Source: Candidatus Saccharimonadota bacterium
Lineage (GTDB): Bacteria > Patescibacteriota > Saccharimonadia > Saccharimonadales > Saccharimonadaceae
Direction: 5' to 3'
Length of the DNA stretch: 9,986 nt
Assembly: GCA_900555675.1 (NCBI GenBank)
Contig: UNSN01000026.1
Span: forward strand, 1-9,986
Shown here one piece after another: positions 5,818 to 9,986 of the stretch; the stretch's first letter is position 1, and each line of letters opens with the position of its first letter. Position numbers and translations under genes: made by a program. Under the pieces are notes generated by a model. It worked only from the letters and a program-made list of their open reading frames with translations. It searched no databases and was not told where the DNA came from.

Positions 5818-6780
5818 TTAATCCCTTTTTAGCATCACCATAAATGCTTCGCTCGGTATATCAACTTTACCAAAGCGTTTCATTCGTTTTTTACCGCGCG
5901 CTTGCTTGGCGAGAAGCTTCTTTTTACGACTGACATCGCCACCGTAAAGATAGCCCGTAACATCTTTTCGATAAGCGCCGATATTTTCCCTGGCAATAAA
6001 TTTACCGCCAATTGCCGCTTGCAATGAAACCTCAAAACTCTGACGCGGCACGACTTCTTTCAATTTCTTAACAATCTCACGCCCCAAATGCTGTGATTCC
6101 GACCGATGACACATCACGCTCAGCGAATCAACCATTTCGCCCGCCACATAAAAATCGACGCGCACCAAATCTTCCACTTGATAATCTGCCAACTCATAAT
6201 TAAACGAACCGTAGCCGCTGGTAATAGATTTCAATTGGTCATAAAAATCCGTCAACAAATTCGCAAGTGGCGCCGCAAATGAAATCAGCGCCCGCTCGTC
6301 GATGTAACTCAGGTTTTTCTGGCGACCACGCTTACTCACAATCAGCTGAATCACCGCACCGATGTAATCCTGTGGCACAACAATTTCGCCGTCAATCCAC
6401 GGCTCGCGAATCTCTTTTATTTGCGCTGGGTCGGGCAATTCACTAGCAGATTTAATATCCAACTCCTCGCCATTCGTCAAACTAACTTGGTAATCAGTAC
6501 TCGGATTCGTAACAATCAAATCCAAATTATATTCACGCTCCAATCGCTCGCGAATAATGTCCATATGAAGCAGACCCAAAAATCCAATTCGCACACCATA
6601 GCCCAGCACTGGCGAATTTTCCGGCTCGAATTGCAGCGCTGAATCGCTGAGGCTCAACTTTTCAATTGCCTCTTTCAGGTCATTGTAGTCTTCATTGGAC
6701 ACTGGGAAAAACCCCGCATAAACAAACGGCTTAACTTCTTTATAACCTGGAAGTGGCTGGACGGTAATTTTTTCAGTCAT
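5818..6780 (-). CDS. lepA: LepA/EF4 C-terminal half; GTPase domain missing
   Basis: Elongation factor 4 is a ribosome-associated GTPase of about 600 residues. This 320-residue protein holds only the second half. It begins right at PLPGYKEVKP (9-18), the junction before domain III. It keeps IGFLGLLHMDIIRERLEREY (65-84), the EF-G-like domain V region (about 125-220) and the LepA-specific C-terminal domain, with YRKDVTGYLYGGDVSRKKKL (270-289) and KKRMKRFGKVDIPSEAF (297-313). The P-loop, switch regions, other G motifs and domain II are absent. Stop codons begin 9 bases upstream in frame, and nothing in 6781-6890 resembles the missing half. A -10 element sits close upstream, so it can be expressed. 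It could be a deletion remnant, one half of a split gene, or a rearranged contig. Without a GTPase domain, normal EF4 activity is not expected from this piece alone. Confidence 0.88.
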   Translation of the reverse strand: MTEKITVQPLPGYKEVKPFVYAGFFPVSNEDYNDLKEAIEKLSLSDSALQFEPENSPVLGYGVRIGFLGLLHMDIIRERLEREYNLDLIVTNPSTDYQVSLTNGEELDIKSASELPDPAQIKEIREPWIDGEIVVPQDYIGAVIQLIVSKRGRQKNLSYIDERALISFAAPLANLLTDFYDQLKSITSGYGSFNYELADYQVEDLVRVDFYVAGEMVDSLSVMCHRSESQHLGREIVKKLKEVVPRQSFEVSLQAAIGGKFIARENIGAYRKDVTGYLYGGDVSRKKKLLAKQARGKKRMKRFGKVDIPSEAFMVMLKRD

Positions 6781-6791
6781 AACTATTTATT

Positions 6792-6820
6792 ATTATATCA
6801 GCTCAATGTTTTTATATAAA
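6792..6820 (-). promoter_or_regulatory. Possible promoter before the truncated lepA
   Basis: On the minus strand TATAAT (6792-6797) lies 11 bases before the ATG, with a weak -35 TTTATA (6815-6820) at 17-base spacing. The message would have a leader of only about 5 bases, and no Shine-Dalgarno is seen, similar to hrcA. This stretch is A/T-rich, so chance is a concern. Confidence 0.4.
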
Positions 6821-6890
6821 CGCACAGTAAATCGCTCCTTGCATGCCTACTTATTCTCAGCAAATTATTACTTACACACTGAGGTCTAAC

Positions 6891-7361
6891 CTATAACTGC
6901 TCAAAAATCTTATGAGCTTGATTCTTGCCAATAGCCTGAACCAGTTCAGCGTAACTCATCCACCGACCGCGCTTAGCTTTGTCGCGACGATAGTCCTTCT
7001 CATCAGTAATATCGCCCTTAACTATCACATCAACATTACGCCAAGCGACCCAAGGCATGTCATCGCTCAAAAAGCTATAATCTAGATGAACATAATTTTC
7101 GTTGATCAGTTTATAGCCTGACGATGAAAATCCGCGCGCATACAACTCGCGGAGAATAACGTTTGCTAGCTCAGCAAAGTTGTCAGCAGTGACACACAAA
7201 AAGTCATCGTATTCTTCACCGATTTCGTATGATCGTCCATTCATAAAAATACTATACGAATCATCGTCGACAATTTTCTCATCTAGCCACACACGGCGGT
7301 CGCGTGTTACTGGAATTACGCGACATCTAATTTTCTCTGTAAAGTTTTTGAAGTTACTCAT
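6891..7361 (-). CDS. Hypothetical protein, unknown family
   Basis: I do not recognise this 156-residue protein. It looks soluble: no signal peptide or membrane helix, many acidic and aromatic residues. The middle (about 60-85) reads like an amphipathic helix (NFAELANVILRELYARGF). Another charged segment follows (DITDEKDYRRDKAKRGRWMS, about 117-136), then a C-terminal helix (YAELVQAIGKNQAHKIFEQL, 137-156). A TTG at 7385 would add 8 residues; the ATG at 7361 is preferred because it is a standard codon, though neither has a Shine-Dalgarno. It lies between the MazG-like gene (75 bases upstream) and the truncated lepA (110 bases downstream), same strand. The long frame and protein-like composition support it as a gene. 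Confidence 0.6.
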   Translation of the reverse strand: MSNFKNFTEKIRCRVIPVTRDRRVWLDEKIVDDDSYSIFMNGRSYEIGEEYDDFLCVTADNFAELANVILRELYARGFSSSGYKLINENYVHLDYSFLSDDMPWVAWRNVDVIVKGDITDEKDYRRDKAKRGRWMSYAELVQAIGKNQAHKIFEQL

Positions 7362-7436
7362 AATTGCCAACAACAGATATATCAATACCTATTTCGTGCA
7401 TTCTATTACATCTACGCTTTTCAATACTAGTATATA

Positions 7437-7751
7437 CTATTTCCACTGTCGCGTCTGGTTGATCTTGTGCTTCTCAAAATACACTTCCGCCAAATTGACG
7501 TCAAACCGATTTGCCAATTCCATCAAATAGTTCAGCACGTCCGCAAACTCCTCGCGCAGATTGTCATGATTGTCAGGTTTTTTCTCACCCTTAAATCCTG
7601 TCTCTTTGCGAACTGCTTTTGCCAGCTCGCCAACTTCCTCAGTAAACAATAAGAACACTTCAGTGACAGAATTTTTATCCCACCCCTTCTCTTTACATGT
7701 TTGATCGAGGTGTTTTTGTAATTCAGTTAAGCTGATTGTTTGTGGATTCAT
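7437..7751 (-). CDS. MazG-like nucleotide pyrophosphohydrolase
   Basis: This 104-residue all-alpha NTP pyrophosphohydrolase is of the MazG-like type. These enzymes split (deoxy)nucleoside triphosphates into monophosphate and pyrophosphate, often to clear abnormal or excess dNTPs. The Mg2+-binding motifs are EEVGEL (38-43; E39, E42) and EEFADVLNYL (67-76; E68, D71), each on a helix. The C-terminal helix (FEKHKINQTRQWK) is also typical, and the length fits single-domain members. GAAGGA lies 7 bases before the ATG. The natural substrate is not evident. It is the last gene of the left part before the probable join. Its product (NMP) would be a substrate for the nucleotidase or, for GMP, the kinase further along the strand; that link is inferred. 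Confidence 0.85.
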   Translation of the reverse strand: MNPQTISLTELQKHLDQTCKEKGWDKNSVTEVFLLFTEEVGELAKAVRKETGFKGEKKPDNHDNLREEFADVLNYLMELANRFDVNLAEVYFEKHKINQTRQWK

Positions 7752-7968
7752 GATTTTTCCTTCTTTAATCTTAATTAACTTACACTTGATGGAATATAAA
7801 CATAGCAGGAAGCAAGAATCTGCTCGCTATCCAATCCTATTTTTAATTACTATTATACTCTGATTTATCAAACAATATATCACTTTGGTTAAATATTTTT
7901 TCCTGTGATAGTCCAAAATCTCTACCAGCAACTTTTTTATGAAGTTGCTGGTTTTGTTTATATAACTT
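7752..7968. other. Probable chimeric junction between Saccharibacteria-like and Streptococcus-like DNA
   Basis: This gene-free stretch separates the last left-type gene (MazG-like) from the first streptococcal-type gene (SemiSWEET). A -10-like TATAAT on the minus strand (7852-7857) may belong to the MazG-like gene. A short inverted repeat (ATAGC 7802-7806, GCTAT 7826-7830) lies between. The orphan terminator at 7924-7956 belongs with the right side, so the join is probably in 7752-7923. I see no transposase, integrase, tRNA or target-site repeat here, which favours an artefact over transfer. Confidence 0.6.
7924..7956 (+). terminator. Orphan rho-independent terminator
   Basis: A perfect 11-base stem, ACCAGCAACTT (7924-7934) with AAGTTGCTGGT (7942-7952), has a 7-base loop and a T-rich exit. 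No plus-strand gene precedes it in the window; the neighbours on both sides are on the minus strand. The minus-strand exit (AGAGATTTTGG) is poorer. It probably ended a streptococcal gene now missing. Confidence 0.75.
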
Positions 7969-8232
7969 TTATAAAGAAGTAATAAAAGTTAAACCGCCTA
8001 ATATCACTCCCGCTGCATTGGGAATGATGAGGATCCAGTCTTTTTTAGGTTCTTTTGTCCAACCGTAGATAACCCAAATCAGGCAAGAAACTGCTGCGAA
8101 TAGTGGTTGGAAAGGTTGAGCTTTGGATCCTTGTAAGTTTGCGATAATTTGTGGAATATAAGCGACGAATACAAGAATTCCAATAAAAGCTCCAATAGAT
8201 CCGACGAAACGATTAATTTTTTGTTTTGACAT
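7969..8232 (-). CDS. SemiSWEET-type sugar transporter (PQ-loop)
   Basis: This 87-residue protein is a bacterial SemiSWEET, a three-helix half-transporter that works as a dimer and moves sugars down their gradient. Helices lie at about 8-31, 40-57 and 65-86. The PQ motif is YIPQI (25-29), and QPLFAAVSCLIWVIYGW (42-58) is the typical second helix. The length is as expected. It has a full AGGAGGT ribosome site 5 bases before the ATG and a strong promoter of its own. Residue pattern and signals look streptococcal. A 9-base inverted repeat (7964-7972, 7982-7990) overlaps its last codons. The transported sugar cannot be told from sequence. Confidence 0.88.
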   Translation of the reverse strand: MSKQKINRFVGSIGAFIGILVFVAYIPQIIANLQGSKAQPFQPLFAAVSCLIWVIYGWTKEPKKDWILIIPNAAGVILGGLTFITSL

Positions 8233-8252
8233 ACGATACCTCCTGAGCGTCC

Positions 8253-8280
8253 ATTATATCAAAACGGAAAAAATTGTCAA
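8253..8280 (-). promoter_or_regulatory. SemiSWEET promoter
   Basis: On the minus strand a perfect TTGACA (8275-8280) and a perfect TATAAT (8253-8258) are separated by 16 bases, 20 bases upstream of the ATG. This is the best promoter match in the window. Confidence 0.8.
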
Positions 8281-8541
8281 ATGAGACATAAGCCAGTATG
8301 GAGAATAAGTTTTAGTTTTTATCTAAAACTAAGCGAAAGAGCCAAGTGTGGTTTGAGAAGTAGCGTTAGAATTGTTCAAACCTGATTTATCCATTACTAG
8401 GCTGGATAGAGAGCTTATGATCGTGGAAATAGTAGTAAATCAGTATTGTCGTGTTGAAAAAAATAGGTAATGATCAATTTCTTTGAAGCCTTATATTTGG
8501 AAAATTCAAGATTTTTTATTTCATTTTAATCTTTTAAAATA

Positions 8542-8571
8542 ACCACTTACCAGCCCATATTGACCACTTAC
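8542..8571 (+). promoter_or_regulatory. Direct repeat, candidate LytTR operator
   Basis: ACCACTTAC occurs twice (8542-8550 and 8563-8571), separated by 12 bases, a 21-base period or two helical turns. LytTR regulators bind direct 9-base repeats with this spacing, and the sequence resembles known sites of the type ACCGTTTAG. It ends 10 bases before the -35 of the LytTR gene's own promoter, a position suited to autoactivation. Confidence 0.7.
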
Positions 8572-8581
8572 TGAAAGTCCC

Positions 8582-8609
8582 TTGTTTCTTTTCAAGAAAT
8601 TGTTATAAT
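8582..8609 (+). promoter_or_regulatory. Promoter of the LytTR-LiaF-like operon
   Basis: TTGTTT (8582-8587) and TATAAT (8604-8609) are 16 bases apart, and TG at 8601-8602 makes an extended -10 (TGnTATAAT). It is 27 bases upstream of the ATG and directly downstream of the candidate LytTR operator. Confidence 0.7.
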
Positions 8610-8636
8610 GAAGATAGAAAGAGGGGAGGAGTGCTT

Positions 8637-9083
8637 ATGAAGGTTCGGATTGAGCTAGACGATCGTTTGGCTGATACAGAATTGGTGATTCGAGTATCGC
8701 GGATTGATGAGAGGATTCAAAAGATTCAAGATGCTTTGAATGAAGCGACTGCTCCAGCTATTCTCTTTTACAAGGAAAATAGTGAGTATTTTGTGGATTT
8801 GGCGGAGATTCTCTTTTTTGAGACCGATGGAGCCAAAATCTTTGCCCACGCGCGCAATGATGCCTATGAGGTCAAGTTGAAGCTCTACGAGCTGGAGGAG
8901 TTGCTGCCCCGTTATTTTTGCAGAATTTCCAAGTCAACCATTGCTAATGCTAGGGCGATTTATTCTCTAGAAAAGTCTTTCTCGGGTACCAGTTCCGTCC
9001 AGTTTTCTGAAACACATAAGAAAGTGCATGTTTCAAGGCATTATTATCAACTACTAAAAGAAAAGTTAAGTGAAGTGAGGTAA
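8637..9083 (+). CDS. LytTR-family DNA-binding regulator
   Basis: This 148-residue transcription factor lacks a receiver domain. The first about 48 residues form a charged beta/helix segment of unknown role. The LytTR domain covers about 50-145, with VDLAEILFFETDGAKIFAH (53-71), ELEELLPRYFCRISKSTIAN (85-104) and a C-terminal strand region ending KVHVSRHYYQLLKEKL. GTG at 8631 is possible, but ATG at 8637 has GGGGAGGA at a proper distance. The next gene begins 5 bases on and encodes a membrane protein. That pairing resembles streptococcal LytTR regulatory systems such as HdrRM and BrsRM of S. mutans, where the membrane protein restrains the regulator. By analogy this one may control its own operon and perhaps bacteriocin or competence genes; the targets are inference. 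Confidence 0.9.
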   Translation: MKVRIELDDRLADTELVIRVSRIDERIQKIQDALNEATAPAILFYKENSEYFVDLAEILFFETDGAKIFAHARNDAYEVKLKLYELEELLPRYFCRISKSTIANARAIYSLEKSFSGTSSVQFSETHKKVHVSRHYYQLLKEKLSEVR

Positions 9084-9088
9084 TCATC

Positions 9089-9754
9089 ATGAAAAAAACA
9101 ATTCTAGGCGTCGGTTTTTTGGTTTTAGCCGGCTGGATTTTGCTTCAGGGAAACTTTGGTATTCCTATGTTCAATTTTAATATCTGGCCTCTGCTTTTGG
9201 TCGGCATGTTTGTGTATTTTGCTTTGGAAAATTTCTTGGAGCGAGATTTTGGGGCTGCTCTGATCATGACGATTATTGCTCTGATAATTGCTAATTCTGT
9301 CTACCACTTCTTGGCTATCTCCACAGGCACCTTGATAATGGGTGGTATTTTGGCCTGCATTGGCCTTAACATGATTTTCAAGCCAAGAAGGATCTGGGGT
9401 GTCCGTTATTTGTCTGGCAAGGGCTTGTCTACAACGGAAGGAGAGATTTCCTTTGGTAGCGGCACTCGCTATATCAACTCGGATAATTTTATCCATGATA
9501 AAGTAGAGTGTGCTTTTGGCAGTGCGGCCGTCTATTTTGATAATGCCAGAATTTTAGGTGATTCTGCTAGTTTTGATGTGGAAGTATCTTTCGGTAGTGC
9601 GGTGCTTTACATCCCAAGTAACTGGCAAGTAGAGCTAAATGTGGACAATGCTTTCGGTACAGTGGTCAATCCGCATAATGTCAATGAGAAAGACAAGACT
9701 TTATATGTGCGCGGTAACGTCGCCTTTGGATCTTTGAAGATTGTTTACATTTAA
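9089..9754 (+). CDS. LiaF-like membrane protein, probable partner of the LytTR regulator
   Basis: This 221-residue protein has four membrane helices (about 5-20, 32-47, 55-72, 78-97), then a C-terminal LiaF-type domain. That domain has five FGS-like turns, SFGSG (121), AFGSA (142), SFGSA (167), AFGTV (188) and AFGSL (212), spaced about 21-25 residues apart as in a beta-roll. LiaF-type proteins restrain cell-envelope stress signalling in Gram-positive bacteria. Here the partner is a LytTR regulator instead of the LiaSR two-component pair. Its ribosome site (GAGG) lies in the last codons of the LytTR gene and the gap is 5 bases, so the two are co-expressed. A role as sensor or brake of the LytTR protein is inferred from gene order. 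Confidence 0.88.
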   Translation: MKKTILGVGFLVLAGWILLQGNFGIPMFNFNIWPLLLVGMFVYFALENFLERDFGAALIMTIIALIIANSVYHFLAISTGTLIMGGILACIGLNMIFKPRRIWGVRYLSGKGLSTTEGEISFGSGTRYINSDNFIHDKVECAFGSAAVYFDNARILGDSASFDVEVSFGSAVLYIPSNWQVELNVDNAFGTVVNPHNVNEKDKTLYVRGNVAFGSLKIVYI

Positions 9755-9800
9755 GAAAACGGATTATTGGTCAGAAATTGCAAAGTTTGGGAAAATTTAC

Positions 9801-9829
9801 TTGCCAAAAGCTAAGTTTTTTGATAATAT
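9801..9829 (+). promoter_or_regulatory. rpmB promoter
   Basis: TTGCCA (9801-9806) and TAATAT (9824-9829) are 17 bases apart. It gives a leader of roughly 54 bases before the rpmB ATG. No clear terminator separates it from the LiaF-like gene, so read-through is possible. Confidence 0.6.
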
Positions 9830-9832
9830 AGT

Positions 9833-9874
9833 ACGGTATGTGGTGCTAGCACATCCGTAATATTAGATCTAATA
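9833..9874 (+). promoter_or_regulatory. Structured 5' leader of rpmB
   Basis: Two inverted repeats lie between the promoter and the ribosome site. ACGG..TGTG pairs with CACA.CCGT (9833-9858). TATTAGATCTAATA (9861-9874) is a perfect 14-base palindrome touching the GGAGGA Shine-Dalgarno. Ribosomal protein leaders are often autoregulated; I recognise no known bL28 motif here. Confidence 0.4.
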
Positions 9875-9889
9875 GGAGGAAACACACTA

Positions 9890-9986
9890 ATGGCTAAAGT
9901 ATGTTACTTTACAGGTCGTAAGACTGTATCTGGAAACAACCGCTCTCACGCGATGAACCAAACAAAACGCGCTGTTAAACCAAATC
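9890..9986 (+). CDS. rpmB: 50S ribosomal protein bL28 (partial, runs off the window)
   Basis: The first 32 residues are present: [19 protein letters not shown], then [13 protein letters not shown]. This is the N-terminus of bL28, a small basic protein (about 62 residues in firmicutes) of the large ribosomal subunit. C5, the FTGRK turn and SHA..Q.KR are typical, and the residues match the streptococcal form as I remember it. GGAGGA lies at a normal distance before the ATG. The gene is cut by the window edge, not broken. It is the clearest taxonomic marker for the right part. Confidence 0.93.
   Translation, partial: MAKVCYFTGRKTVSGNNRSHAMNQTKRAVKPN

Larger units (their letters stand above)
8233..8636. 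other. 404-base gene-free region with two hairpins
   Basis: Apart from the two promoters and the LytTR-type repeats at its ends, no gene is supported here. Two inverted repeats stand out. AGTTTTAG/CTAAAACT (8308-8315, 8323-8330) has a 7-base loop. GGTTTGA/TCAAACC (8350-8356, 8376-8382) has a 19-base loop. They could belong to a small RNA or a decayed repeat element; I recognise no known RNA or insertion sequence. Short open frames at 8281 (34 codons) and 8357 (no upstream start) lack ribosome sites. Confidence 0.5.

Noticed and set aside
6781..6890. Decayed N-terminal half of lepA upstream of the truncated gene
   Set aside because: The in-frame stop comes 9 bases upstream, and no LepA-like residues (P-loop or G motifs) are seen in any minus-strand frame.
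7362..7385. TTG start extending the hypothetical protein by eight residues
   Set aside because: It is a rare start codon with no ribosome site; the ATG at 7361 is simpler. Not excluded.
7752..7968. Genuine horizontal transfer of a streptococcal island
   Set aside because: The right part is ordinary core streptococcal content with no mobility genes or attachment repeats, so a chimeric contig is more likely. It remains open until read data are checked.
8281..8470. Short open frames in the gene-free stretch (34 codons from 8281; another from 8357)
   Set aside because: They have no Shine-Dalgarno, no recognised motif, and one lacks a start codon upstream. They may be remnants, but nothing supports a gene.
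9125..9496. 123-codon minus-strand open frame
   Set aside because: It is antisense to the LiaF-like gene, with a composition unlike a natural protein and no start signals.
1..9986. CRISPR array, tRNA, rRNA, insertion sequence or phage genes
   Set aside because: No regularly spaced repeats, cloverleaf, rRNA sequence or transposase/integrase motif was seen anywhere in the window.

Overview
The window joins DNA from two apparently different bacteria. Positions 1 to about 7,800 look like a Saccharibacteria/TM7-type (Patescibacteria/CPR) genome. The genes are small and tightly packed, several start without a visible Shine-Dalgarno, hrcA is short, and there are small Tyr/Gly-rich membrane proteins next to a minimal tatA-tatC pair. 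From about 7,920 to the end the genes look like an oral Streptococcus: a SemiSWEET transporter, a LytTR regulator with a LiaF-like membrane partner, and the start of ribosomal protein bL28 whose residues match the streptococcal form. These lineages live together in the mouth, so the simplest reading is a chimeric contig (assembly or amplification artefact), with the join in 7,752-7,923. Taxonomy is inferred from remembered protein families, not from a search.

Left part, minus strand, read right to left. A MazG-like nucleotide pyrophosphohydrolase (7437-7751) and an unrecognised 156-residue protein (6891-7361) come first. Next is a run of four packed genes: a LepA/EF4 protein that lacks its GTPase half (5818-6780), a 5'(3')-deoxyribonucleotidase-like HAD protein (5357-5815), guanylate kinase (4637-5347) and an LssY_C-domain membrane protein (3273-4640). 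The heat-shock pair hrcA-grpE (3222 to 2029) follows directly, with a CIRCE operator 3 bases after the LssY_C stop codon. The hrcA promoter is placed so that its transcript should start at the ATG, making it leaderless. The run ends at a hairpin terminator at 1973-2005.

A small plus-strand surface-type protein (1724-2002) converges on grpE and diverges from tatA. tatA (1467-1652) overlaps tatC (365-1516) by 50 bases; tatC carries an unusual basic cytoplasmic tail. Just downstream, from its own promoter, is a 70-residue protein with a twin-arginine motif (78-290), a candidate dedicated Tat substrate. The region therefore reads as a compact Tat locus with its likely cargo.

Right part. An orphan plus-strand terminator (7924-7956) suggests the end of a streptococcal gene lost at the join. 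SemiSWEET (7969-8232, minus) has a TTGACA/TATAAT promoter. A gene-free stretch of 404 bases follows. It contains a 9-base direct repeat at 21-base periodicity just upstream of the LytTR promoter, the geometry expected of a LytTR operator. The LytTR regulator (8637-9083) and LiaF-like membrane protein (9089-9754) form a regulator/membrane-partner operon. rpmB begins at 9890 after a structured leader and runs off the end.
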